Of a stretch of DNA of 26,709 nt, positions 15,383-22,049 are shown one piece after another. The stretch is from SURF-21 sp964510515 (GTDB lineage Bacteria; Actinomycetota; Geothermincolia; Geothermincolales; RBG-13-55-18). Within the stretch, counting starts at the first letter, position 1. Each line of letters starts with the position of its first letter. The notes beneath the pieces are model-generated. The model saw nothing but the letters and a program-made list of their open reading frames with translations, did no database searches and was not told the DNA's origin. The stretch is taken from assembly GCA_964510515.1 (NCBI GenBank), contig CAZEAU010000032.1:1-26709 (forward strand), given 5' to 3'. Both the position numbers and the translations under genes were made by a program.

Positions 15383-16441
15383 TCAAGCCTTCATCCTGGC
15401 GGCCAGAAAGCTCTCCAGGTCCGGCGGCGGGCTCATCTCCTCGCGTCGCCGCAGCGATATGGCCTCGTTCCCCCCGCAGGTGGGCGCGCACACCCCGCAG
15501 CCGATGCAGGCCTCCTCGTCCACGCGGGCGATGCCGTCCTCCACGGCCACGGCGTCCACGGGACACCTCTCCACGCAGGTGCCGCAGCCTGTGCATCCGT
15601 CCGCGTCCACGCGGGCCACGTAGTTGGAGCGGGCGACGGTATCGAGCCCCCTCTGCGACCTCACGCGGAAGAACCCGCAGCAGCAGGGGCAGCAGTTGCA
15701 GATGGTGCGCAGGCTCCCCTCCAGGTTGTCGCAGACATGCACCAGGCCCTCCTCGGTTGCGCTCCTCAACATGGCCAGCGCTTCTCCCCTGGTCAACTCG
15801 CGCGCCTTGCCCACCTCCACCATGTAGCGTCCCAGGCTGCCGAAATGCATGCACCTCTCGGTGGGGCGGTCGCACCCCTTGCCGGTGTATTTCCCGATCT
15901 GGCGGCAGGGGCAATGCCCCACGGCCATGAAGGTCGTCTTCTCCAGCTTGGCGGCGATGGCGTCGAAGGGAAGCACCTGCGAGGAATCCTCGAGGGACTC
16001 CGCGATGGGCACCACCCTTATCAGGGGCATGCCGCGCGCCATCTCCTCGCCGAAGCCCTCGTCGATGTATTCGCTCCACAGGCGGGCCAGCTCCCGCTTG
16101 GTCGGCGTGTCCACGCCGTCCAGGAAGGGCACCTCCACGAAGCCCACGATGCTGGGCAGCAGGCGGTAGATCCTCTCCCGCCCCGGCTTATGCTCCGTGA
16201 ACACGGTGCCGCGGTGCGCCATCTCCTCCAGGAGTCCCTGCAGGCGCCCCGCCTTGTGCGGCAGCGCCGCCTCCACGTCCTCCAGGGTGCGGTTCTCGTA
16301 GATGGCGAGCTCGAGGGCCACCTCGGCCTCCTCGCCGGGATAGAGTATCCGCAGTATCTCCATGAGCCTGGGCGACATGGGCACGCCCGCCACCGCCCGG
16401 TCCAGGTGCCGCCCCAATTCCTCGTAGAGACCTTCTTTCAT
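15383..16441 (-). CDS. Cys-rich 4Fe-4S ferredoxin-domain protein
   Basis: A 352-residue cytoplasmic protein. The N-terminal ~95 residues look like a helical/winged-helix region (VALELAIYENRTLEDVEAAL, then RGTVFTEH). A middle domain contains GHCPCRQ (about 176-180) and the unusual run ICNCCPCCCGF (247-257). A C-terminal dicluster ferredoxin has CTGCGTCVERCP (283-294) and CIGCGVCAPTC (312-322); the second cluster lacks the usual Pro after the last Cys. It should carry two [4Fe-4S] clusters and possibly a further metal at the Cys-rich middle. Its redox partner is unknown; its neighbour two genes on is a CxxU selenoprotein. The ATG at 16441 has GGGAGG four bases upstream; an ATG 12 bases earlier overlaps that site. 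Confidence 0.85.
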   Translation of the reverse strand: MKEGLYEELGRHLDRAVAGVPMSPRLMEILRILYPGEEAEVALELAIYENRTLEDVEAALPHKAGRLQGLLEEMAHRGTVFTEHKPGRERIYRLLPSIVGFVEVPFLDGVDTPTKRELARLWSEYIDEGFGEEMARGMPLIRVVPIAESLEDSSQVLPFDAIAAKLEKTTFMAVGHCPCRQIGKYTGKGCDRPTERCMHFGSLGRYMVEVGKARELTRGEALAMLRSATEEGLVHVCDNLEGSLRTICNCCPCCCGFFRVRSQRGLDTVARSNYVARVDADGCTGCGTCVERCPVDAVAVEDGIARVDEEACIGCGVCAPTCGGNEAISLRRREEMSPPPDLESFLAARMKA

Positions 16442-16481
16442 CTCGCCTCCCATCCCTCAAGGGGTCCCGCCGCGCTACAGC

Positions 16482-16521
16482 AATATATATATTACTATAT
16501 ATATTACCAGCATAATATTAT
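16482..16521. promoter_or_regulatory. AT-rich tandem repeats ahead of the ferredoxin gene
   Basis: A 40-base, almost pure A+T island stands in otherwise very GC-rich DNA. It contains ATATATATTAC twice (16485-16495 and 16497-16507, 12-base period) and the palindrome ATAATATTAT (16512-16521). It lies 41-80 bases upstream of the ferredoxin start and probably holds its -10 region and a regulator site. The rest of 16522-16619 shows no gene. Confidence 0.5.
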
Positions 16522-16619
16522 ATGAATACTATCCATCCCTGCGCACGGGGCCAAGGCGGGCGCCCCGCGGGCGATGAGTGCGGGCTTGCCGCATCCCCGG
16601 GAACATCTCCGCGCCCGCC

Positions 16620-16640
16620 GAGGGGGCCGCGCTCCCCCTC
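16620..16640 (-). terminator. Hairpin at the end of the thioredoxin-like selenoprotein gene
   Basis: A perfect 7-bp stem (GAGGGGG with CCCCCTC, 7-base loop) overlaps the stop codon of the thioredoxin-like gene. There is no T-run after it, so termination is uncertain. Confidence 0.35.
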
Positions 16641-17052
16641 AGCGCATCGCCTCCTCCAGCGCGGTCACCAGCAGGTCGCGGTAGGCCGACTTGTCGCTTA
16701 TGCCCACCTCCTCGAGCACGACTTCCCCCGCGGCGTCGATGACGATGACGGTGGGTATAAACTGCACCCCGTATCTCCTCGCCTGGGCGCTGAAAGCGTC
16801 GCCATCAGCATCGTCGATACGGCGGAACTCCACCCTCTCCCCGTGTTCCTCCTCCAGCCCATACACGATGGGCTCGGCGATCGCGCACGCCCCTCATCCG
16901 CCCCCGGTGAAGAAGAGGAGCGCGGGGCCGCCGGAGTCCGTGCGCCCATCGCCCCCACTTCCGCCCCCGCTTCCGCCCCCGCAACCGGCCGCCGCCGCGG
17001 CCAGCAGCAGGAGCAGCATGGCCCCCGCCGCCATCCCTTTCAACCTCGCCAT
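16639..17052 (-). CDS. Thioredoxin-like lipoprotein selenoprotein (UxxC, in-frame UGA)
   Basis: Reading through the TGA at 16896-16894 gives 137 residues. The N-terminus is a lipoprotein signal (MARLKGMAAGAMLLLLLAAAAAGC, lipid Cys24) with a Gly/Ser-rich linker. A thioredoxin fold follows: ALLFFTGGG, then U53-G-A-C56, then AIAEPIVYGLEEEHG, and the cis-Pro loop GVQFIPTVIVID (Pro100). Selenocysteine thus takes the place of the first active-site Cys of CxxC. The start has AAAGGAGG six bases upstream. Without readthrough both halves are meaningless: a signal peptide ending FFTGGG and a headless thioredoxin. A hairpin follows the TGA at SECIS distance. It should act on the outer face of the membrane and follows the NapH-like gene, its likely electron source. 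Confidence 0.87.
16856..16874 (-). promoter_or_regulatory. SECIS-like element of the thioredoxin-like selenoprotein
   Basis: On the minus strand AGCCCAT pairs perfectly with ATGGGCT around the loop CGTGT, which starts 26 bases after the TGA. A G at the second loop position fits the bacterial SECIS rule. Confidence 0.7.
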
Positions 17053-17182
17053 GCAATGCCTCCTTTGCCCGCGGGGGTCCCGCCGCATTGCGGAACCCCG
17101 ACTTCCTCCATCCCTCCAGCCGCGTCCGACCCTCTCCGCTCCCGCAATGTTCCCGCCCGCCGCACGCCCGCCTCCCGCGGCC

Positions 17183-18031
17183 TCAATGCTCTTGCGCGGC
17201 CCCCGCGGGCCCCTTGCGCCTCCGGACGCGAAAACCCGAGCTCACCGCCCCCGTCGGACAGACCTTCCTGCATTCCAGGCAGCGTATGCATTCCGGCGCG
17301 TTGGGGTTCTCGTATATGCAGATCTCCACCGGACAGACCTCCTCGCACCTCCCGCAGGCGATGCAGCGTTCCTCGTCCACCTCCATGCGATAAAGGCTGA
17401 TGGGGTTGAAGAGCGACCACGCCGCGCCCAGCGGGCAGGCGGTGCGGCAGAAGGGCCTCCTGGCCACCATCATCCACAGCAGGAAGACGGCGAGTATGCC
17501 TATCTTCAGCCACAGAAAGGCGCCCGGCTGCAGCGCCTGGCGTGACAATCCCCGCGGCGGCAGCGCCTGCAAGGTGATGCCCCCCTCCAGGGTGCCCACC
17601 GGACAGAGCCTGGAATACCAGTGCTCCCGCAGCAGCAGCGGCAGCAGCACCGCCGGCACGGCCAGGGCCAGGTATTTGCAGCTGCCGGCCCAGCGGGGAA
17701 GCCTGCATTTGGGCAGCGGCACCTTGTAGAGCAGCTCCTGCAGCAGTCCGAAGGGGCACGCCCAGCCGCAGGCCATGCGACCCACCAGGGCCCCGACCAG
17801 CCCTATGCTGCCGAAGGCGTACAGGAAGACCCCCGCCGACCTCGCTGCCAGCGAGTGCTGCAGGGCGCCGATGGGGCAGGAGTACATGGCCAGCGGGCAG
17901 GCGTGGCAGTTCATGCCCGGGAAGCAGACGCCCTTGGGGCGGCCCTGGAATATCCTGCGGCTCGCCAGATAGACGAACCAGGGATTGGCGATGAGGGCCG
18001 CGGCCGCCTGCACGAATCGCCGGGGACGCAA
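17183..18031 (-). CDS. NapH/MauN-like membrane polyferredoxin (4Fe-4S)
   Basis: A 282-residue membrane Fe-S protein. Transmembrane helices (for example GVFLYAFGSIGLVGALVG, YLALAVPAVLLPLLL, WLKIGILAVFLLWMMVA) alternate with the paired Cys-Pro motifs of this family: CHACP (42-46), SCPIG, CGWACPFG (88-95), CPVG (143-146), CRTACPLG. The C-terminal cytoplasmic dicluster has CIACGRCEEVCP (223-234) and CIRCLECRKVCP (248-259). NapH-type proteins move electrons across or into the membrane. The TTG at 18031 begins three bases after the stop of the upstream selenoprotein, so translation is probably coupled; the ribosome site is weak. With a UxxC membrane protein upstream and a UxxC thioredoxin downstream it likely feeds electrons to thiol/selenol carriers. 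The gap 17053-17182 holds no gene. Confidence 0.88.
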   Translation of the reverse strand: MRPRRFVQAAAALIANPWFVYLASRRIFQGRPKGVCFPGMNCHACPLAMYSCPIGALQHSLAARSAGVFLYAFGSIGLVGALVGRMACGWACPFGLLQELLYKVPLPKCRLPRWAGSCKYLALAVPAVLLPLLLREHWYSRLCPVGTLEGGITLQALPPRGLSRQALQPGAFLWLKIGILAVFLLWMMVARRPFCRTACPLGAAWSLFNPISLYRMEVDEERCIACGRCEEVCPVEICIYENPNAPECIRCLECRKVCPTGAVSSGFRVRRRKGPAGAAQEH

Positions 18032-18034
18032 GGT

Positions 18035-18295
18035 TCAGGACCTGCCCGCCTCGCGGGAGCGCAGGCACACCGACGCCGCCATGAGGGCGAAGACGGCCGC
18101 CGCGACGACCAGCGCCGCATAGGCGATGACCTCTCCCGTCCTTCCCAACTGGAAGATGCCTATGCAGTCGAGTCAGATGGTGCCGCCGTTGCCCTGCGTC
18201 CCCGCGAACCCTCCGTAGAACAGGCCCGCCACGAGCAGCGCGGCAAGACCTGCCACGGCGAGAAACCCCGGGTTCATCCTCAGCAGCCTCTTCAT
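18035..18295 (-). CDS. Small two-helix membrane selenoprotein (UxxC, in-frame UGA)
   Basis: Reading through the TGA at 18175-18173 gives 86 residues. Helix 1 is FLAVAGLAALLVAGLFYGGF, then a short loop GTQGNGGTI, U41-L-D-C44, IGIFQLGRTGE. Helix 2 is VIAYAALVVAAAVFALMAA, and the tail is Cys-containing. The UxxC motif therefore sits at the membrane surface between two helices, as expected of a redox relay; Cys in place of Sec would give the motif CLDC. AAGG five bases and AGGAGG ten bases before the ATG at 18295 form the ribosome site. The real stop, TGA at 18037-18035, lies three bases before the NapH-like start. I do not recognise a named family. A SECIS-like hairpin follows the first TGA. Confidence 0.8.
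18140..18156 (-). promoter_or_regulatory. SECIS-like element of the small membrane selenoprotein
   Basis: On the minus strand TCTTCC pairs with GGAAGG (one U-G pair) around the loop AGTTG, starting 22 bases after the TGA. A G at the second loop position matches the bacterial SECIS rule. Confidence 0.65.
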
Positions 18296-18300
18296 GTGGG

Positions 18301-18327
18301 CCTTCCCTCCTGCGCGTACGGCTCCGG
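18301..18327 (-). repeat. 27-bp direct repeat carrying the ribosome site, copy 1
   Basis: This 27-base unit (one mismatch to the copy at 18361-18387) contains the AGGAGGGAAGG ribosome site of the membrane selenoprotein on the minus strand. Confidence 0.7.
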
Positions 18328-18360
18328 TTCGTTCCAAGCCTCTTCTTTCTTGCAGGTTCC

Positions 18361-18387
18361 CCTTCCCTCCTGCGCGTGCGGCTCCGG
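18361..18387 (-). repeat. 27-bp direct repeat carrying a second ribosome-site copy, copy 2
   Basis: This unit lies 60 bases upstream (minus strand) of the copy at 18301-18327, with 26 of 27 bases identical. It duplicates the Shine-Dalgarno sequence but no ATG follows it at useful distance. Confidence 0.7.
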
Positions 18388-18442
18388 CCGTGACGGCGAA
18401 CGCGCGGCGCCGCTCGTCCGAGGCTTCTCTATATATAGTCAT

Positions 18443-18448
18443 AGTATA
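18443..18448 (-). promoter_or_regulatory. Candidate -10 box for the selenoprotein/polyferredoxin operon
   Basis: TATACT on the minus strand lies in an AT-rich island (18429-18450) upstream of the membrane selenoprotein gene. No convincing -35 box is visible at 16-18 bases, so this is tentative. Confidence 0.3.
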
Positions 18449-18485
18449 AGGCCGGCCGGCCCTTGAACAGGCTGCGGCGGAGGCC

Positions 18486-18514
18486 TTGACATACTCAGAC
18501 CATATAGGTATTAA
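18486..18514 (+). promoter_or_regulatory. Consensus promoter of the GntR/corrinoid methyltransferase operon
   Basis: A perfect -35 TTGACA (18486-18491), a 17-base spacer and -10 TATTAA (18509-18514) precede the GntR gene by about 60 bases. The -10 box overlaps the operator palindrome. Confidence 0.8.
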
Positions 18515-18528
18515 TGTATATACATTAA
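18511..18528. promoter_or_regulatory. GntR/HutC-type operator (perfect 18-bp palindrome)
   Basis: TTAATGTATATACATTAA is a perfect palindrome whose core GTATATAC fits the GntR-family consensus GT-N-TA-N-AC. It overlaps the -10 box and transcription start of the promoter ahead of the GntR-UTRA gene, so direct autorepression of the whole operon is the natural reading. Confidence 0.8.
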
Positions 18529-18575
18529 GATGAATTAACACGAGGCAATTGTACGACTGGAAGCGAGACCGCCTC

Positions 18576-19322
18576 ATGAACATCCCGCTCGACCGCATCG
18601 ACGAAAACGACTTCGCCCCCGTCTATTTCCAGCTCGCGCGCATTTTGCACGGCTGGATCATGAGCGGCGAACTACGCCCGGGGGACCGCCTGGCCCCCGA
18701 GGCCGAGCTGTGCGAGAAGTTCAACCTCAGCCGCATGACGGTGCGGCGAGCCATCGCCATGCTGGTGGAAAAAGGCATGGTGCGCAGGGAGAGGGGGCGC
18801 GGCACCTTCGTCGTCGGCCAGCAGGTGGACGGGGGCATCTTCCTCATTCCGGACTTCCACGAGGAGATGAGAAACCTCGGGCTCTCCGCCTCCTGCCGCC
18901 TCATGAAGACGCGGGTGGTGGCGGCGGGAGAAAAGGCGTCCACCAAGCTGGGCATCGGCAAGGGCGAGCATATCCTCTACCTGGAGAGAGTGCTCGAGGG
19001 GGAGGGCGAACCCCTTACCTTCGATCGCAAGTACATCCTCTACGACCCCTCGCAGCCCATACTGGAGGCGGAGCTGGGCCACGGCAGCACCGCCGAGCTC
19101 TTCTCCGGATGCCCCGACCTGGTTCCGGTACGGGCGGAGCTGTCCCTCTCCGCCACCGTGCTCACGCCCGGGGAGGCGGAGGTCCTCGCTGGCGATGCCG
19201 GGGATCCCGCCTTCTGCATGGAGCAGTTGGTCTGGGCGGCAAACGACCGCAAGGTGGCCTGGGGCTGGATGATATACCGCGGCGACAGGTTCGTTTTTCG
19301 CTCCCTCAGCCGACCCATCTGA
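18576..19322 (+). CDS. GntR-family regulator, HutC/UTRA type
   Basis: About 248 residues. The N-terminal winged helix-turn-helix (roughly 13-80) contains PVYFQLARILHGWIMSGELRPGDRLAPE, LSRMTVRRAIAMLVEKGMVRRERGRGTFV, the GntR hallmark. A UTRA ligand-binding domain follows (HILYLERVLEGEGEPLTFDRKYI, then a C-terminal VFRSLSRP). It should repress its own operon by binding the palindrome at 18511-18528 and respond to a small molecule, plausibly the methylated substrate or a product. ATG 18576 is preferred; an in-frame TTG at 18549 with GAGG upstream would add nine residues. The first corrinoid protein gene begins 15 bases after its stop. Confidence 0.92.
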   Translation: MNIPLDRIDENDFAPVYFQLARILHGWIMSGELRPGDRLAPEAELCEKFNLSRMTVRRAIAMLVEKGMVRRERGRGTFVVGQQVDGGIFLIPDFHEEMRNLGLSASCRLMKTRVVAAGEKASTKLGIGKGEHILYLERVLEGEGEPLTFDRKYILYDPSQPILEAELGHGSTAELFSGCPDLVPVRAELSLSATVLTPGEAEVLAGDAGDPAFCMEQLVWAANDRKVAWGWMIYRGDRFVFRSLSRPI

Positions 19323-19337
19323 GAGGCAGGGAAGGAA

Positions 19338-19979
19338 ATGGATGAAGTTCTCAAAAGGGCCATAGCCGACCTGCGCGAGGAGGAGGCGCTGCGCGCCACC
19401 GAGGAGATGCTCGCCCGCGGCGCCGACCCCCTGCACGTCATCGAGCTCTCCCGCCTGGGCATGGACGAGGTGGGCAGGCGTTACGAAAGACAGGAATACT
19501 ACCTCAGCGCCCTCATCATGTCGGGCGAGATCTTCCACGAGATCGTGGCGCTGGTGGAGGGCTCCTTCGGCCTCCAGGCGGTGGGCGCGCAGGACCCCAC
19601 GGTGATCATGGGCGCGCCGCTGGGAGACGTCCACGATATCGGAAAGAACGTCGTCTGCACGCTGCTGCGCTGTTCCGGTTTCAACGTCGTGGACCTGGGG
19701 GTGAGCGTGGCGCCCTCGCGTTTCGCCCAGGCGGCCGCGGAGCACGCCGCCGCGCTTGTCGGCCTCAGCGCGCTCATTACCCCGGCCTACGAATCCATGC
19801 GCGAGACGGTGCTCTGCTGCGAGCGCGCCGGGCTCAGGGACAGGCTTAAGATAATGATCGGCGGCGGCGCCGTCGCGGCCAAGGTGTGCGAATACACCGG
19901 AGCCGACGCCTGGGGGCGGGATGCCGCCGATGCCGTGAGATTCGCGAAGTCATACACCGGGAAAGGAGAAGGAAAATGA
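19338..19979 (+). CDS. Corrinoid protein (methyltransferase B12-binding, MtaC/MttC-like), copy 1
   Basis: A 213-residue corrinoid carrier. An N-terminal four-helix cap (residues 1-85) precedes the cobalamin-binding Rossmann domain, where GDVHDIGKN gives the D97-x-H99-x-x-G102 motif whose His is the lower cobalt ligand. GLSALIT (142-148) and IGGGAV (174-179) complete the site. It shuttles a methyl group between a substrate-specific methyltransferase and a second acceptor in the cytoplasm. GGAAGGAA precedes the ATG. The stop overlaps the start of the second corrinoid gene (ATGA). The two are paralogs, roughly half identical by eye. Confidence 0.93.
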   Translation: MDEVLKRAIADLREEEALRATEEMLARGADPLHVIELSRLGMDEVGRRYERQEYYLSALIMSGEIFHEIVALVEGSFGLQAVGAQDPTVIMGAPLGDVHDIGKNVVCTLLRCSGFNVVDLGVSVAPSRFAQAAAEHAAALVGLSALITPAYESMRETVLCCERAGLRDRLKIMIGGGAVAAKVCEYTGADAWGRDAADAVRFAKSYTGKGEGK

Positions 19980-20602
19980 GCGAAACCCTTGCGACCATGC
20001 TGGCCGAACTGAAGGAGGAGGAGACTCTGAAGGAGGTCGCCAAGGCCCTCGACGCGGGCGCCGAGCCCCTGCAGCTGCTGGAGGGATTGCGCGACGGCAT
20101 GTCCGAGGTGGGCAGGCTTTTCGAGGAGAAGGAGTATTACCTCTCGGAGCTGATCATGTCCGCGGAGATATTCAAGCAGGCCGTGGCGCTCATCGAGCCT
20201 CACATCGCGGCGGGCTCGGGCACCCCCAAGGGAAGCGTGGTCATCGGCACGGTGCAGGGCGACATCCACGATATCGGAAAGAACATCGTCGCCACCCTGC
20301 TGCGCTGCGACGGTTACGAGGTGCATGACCTCGGCGTGGACATCCCCGCGGAGGCCTTCGTGCGCAAGGTGCAGGAGACGGGGGCGCCGGTGCTGGCCCT
20401 TTCCGGACTGCTCACCCTGGCCTTCGACTCCATGAAGGAGACGGTGGAGAGCCTGCGCCAGGCCGGGATCAAGGACAAGGTGAAGGTGATCATCGGGGGC
20501 GGCCCGGTGAACGAGCAAGTGATGGAATACGCCGGCGCGGACGCCTGGGGCGCGGACGCCGCACAGGCGGTCAAGCTCGTGGACGGTTTCGTGGGAGCCT
20601 GA
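19976..20602 (+). CDS. Corrinoid protein (methyltransferase B12-binding), copy 2
   Basis: A 208-residue protein with the same architecture as its upstream neighbour: a helical cap, then QGDIHDIGKN with D96-x-H98-x-x-G101, LSGLLTLAFDSM, and IIGGGPVNEQV. AAAGGAGAAGG lies just before the ATG, which overlaps the previous stop by four bases. Remnants similar to the 3' end of this gene occur in both spacers between the downstream methyltransferase genes, so this or a close copy was part of the duplicated unit. The gap to the first UroD-type gene is 51 bases. Confidence 0.93.
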   Translation: MSETLATMLAELKEEETLKEVAKALDAGAEPLQLLEGLRDGMSEVGRLFEEKEYYLSELIMSAEIFKQAVALIEPHIAAGSGTPKGSVVIGTVQGDIHDIGKNIVATLLRCDGYEVHDLGVDIPAEAFVRKVQETGAPVLALSGLLTLAFDSMKETVESLRQAGIKDKVKVIIGGGPVNEQVMEYAGADAWGADAAQAVKLVDGFVGA

Positions 20603-20653
20603 GGGGGCCGCAAAAATCCCCCCGAGAGCGAACGGTTGACAAGGAGGAAGATG

Positions 20654-21799
20654 ATGGCAACCATGACGCCCCTGGAAAGAATAAATGTCGCCGTGGGGAT
20701 GGGGAAGCCGGACCGCGTGCCGGTGGTCCCCATCATCGACTTCTTCGCGGCGCGCTACGCGGGCATGACCCAGTATGACCTGCTTTTCGATGTGAAGAAA
20801 GCGGACGCCGCCCTGGAGAAGACCTTGAGCGACCTGGGCATGATAGACGGCCAGAACCTCTCTTACGCCGGGCTGGGCCGCATCATGCAGGTCCTCTTCC
20901 CCACTCCCCCCATCCTGCCGGGGGTGGGCTCGGAGCCCAAGGACGGCCAGTTCCAGTTCGTGGAGAAGTCGGTGATGGACTGGGAGGAATACACGCAGAT
21001 CGAGGAGCGCGGCCCCATGCGCTGGATACTGGATAAGATGAAGCTCTCCAACCCGAGCCTCGGCAGCCCCGTGGGCATGGCCAGAGCCCTCGCGAACGCG
21101 GGCATGGACATATGGAAGGTCAACCGCTCCTTGAGGCGCTGGCGGCGCAAGGGGGTGGAGGGCATGGTGTCCTGCAATATCGTCTTCACCCCCCTGGAAT
21201 ACATCTCGCTTTTTATGCGCTCCTTCAACGACTTGCTGCTCGACCTCTTCCGCCATCCCGAGGAGGTCAAGGCCGCCAGCCGCGCCCTGATGAAGACCAT
21301 GCTCATGCAGGGCATGATGATGGTCAAGCTGAGCGGGGTGAAGAGGGTGTTCATGGGGGGCACGAGGACCAGCGCCTCCTGCCTGAGCCCCAAGCAGTTC
21401 GAGGAGTTCGCGCTCCCGGAGTGGCAGGAGATGTGCGAGTACTGGGTGGGGAAGGGCATCACCCCCCTGCTGCATTTCGACAGCGACTGGACCGATTTCT
21501 ACCCCCTGCTCAAGCATCTGCCGAGGAGGAAATGCATACTCAACCTCGACGGCAGCTCGGACATCTTCAAGGCCAAGGAGGTCCTGGGGGACCACATGTG
21601 CATCATGGGGGATGTCCCCGCGCCGATGCTCAAGCTCGGCGAGCCCGAGGAGGTGGACGAATACTGCCGCAGGCTCATCACCGAGGTGGGAGAGGGCGGC
21701 GGCTTCATACTCAGCACCGGATGCACCCTCCCCGTCGACGCCAAGCCGGAGAATGTCAAGGCCATGCTGGCCTCGGTGCACCGGCATAAGCCGGCCTGA
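20654..21799 (+). CDS. UroD-family (MtaA/MtbA-like) corrinoid-dependent methyltransferase, copy 1
   Basis: A 381-residue uroporphyrinogen decarboxylase-fold methyltransferase (PF01208 type). The opening MTPLERINVAVGMGKPDRVPVVP is typical of non-haem UroD proteins near corrinoid genes. Zn-type ligands expected near the C-terminal end are His274 in LLHFDSDW and Cys357 in STGCTLP. The usual H-x-C is here H-x-D (Asp276), a departure from MtaA/MtbA. It would move a methyl group to or from the corrinoid proteins encoded just upstream; direction and substrate are unknown. The start was set at ATG 20654, six bases after AAGGAGG as in the other two copies; ATG 20651 is adjacent. From about 21268 to its end it is identical at the DNA level to copy 2. 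Confidence 0.9.
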   Translation: MATMTPLERINVAVGMGKPDRVPVVPIIDFFAARYAGMTQYDLLFDVKKADAALEKTLSDLGMIDGQNLSYAGLGRIMQVLFPTPPILPGVGSEPKDGQFQFVEKSVMDWEEYTQIEERGPMRWILDKMKLSNPSLGSPVGMARALANAGMDIWKVNRSLRRWRRKGVEGMVSCNIVFTPLEYISLFMRSFNDLLLDLFRHPEEVKAASRALMKTMLMQGMMMVKLSGVKRVFMGGTRTSASCLSPKQFEEFALPEWQEMCEYWVGKGITPLLHFDSDWTDFYPLLKHLPRRKCILNLDGSSDIFKAKEVLGDHMCIMGDVPAPMLKLGEPEEVDEYCRRLITEVGEGGGFILSTGCTLPVDAKPENVKAMLASVHRHKPA

Positions 21800-21869
21800 G
21801 CGGCGAGGGCGAAGCTTCACTGCATAGCGAGGCCGCGGGCGTGGCTCAAGCCGCCCGCAACATGTCTGC

Positions 21870-21996
21870 GGTCGTGGGCCTGGGAGTGAGAGCCGCGCCG
21901 TCGCGGCCAAGATATGCGAATAAGCCGGCGCCCGGCATAGGTGCGCGGCCAATAGGCGGCCATCAAGTTCGTGGACAATTTCGTGGAAGCCTCAGA
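21870..21996 (+). pseudogene. Decayed corrinoid-protein gene remnant 1
   Basis: The spacer between UroD copies 1 and 2 carries pieces alignable by eye to the corrinoid genes. GTCGTGGGCCTGGGAGTGAG resembles copy 1 near 19687. GCCGTCGCGGCCAAG followed by a near match to TGCGAATA resembles copy 1 near 19870. ATCAAGTTCGTGGACAATTT followed by CGTGGAAGCC resembles the end of copy 2. It has internal deletions and a TAA, so it cannot encode a working protein. Confidence 0.65.
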
Positions 21997-22049
21997 GGGC
22001 TCGCAAAGGGCCCCCCCTGAGAGCAAACAGTTTAGCAAGGAGGGACTGT

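Noticed and set aside
16482..16521. CRISPR-like or satellite array
   Set aside because: Only two 11-base units with a 1-base gap; this is promoter-scale structure, not an array with spacers.
19787..21952. 721-codon minus-strand open frame, and similar frames opposite each UroD copy
   Set aside because: They recur in all three copies only because the sense genes are near-identical; no independent coding evidence.
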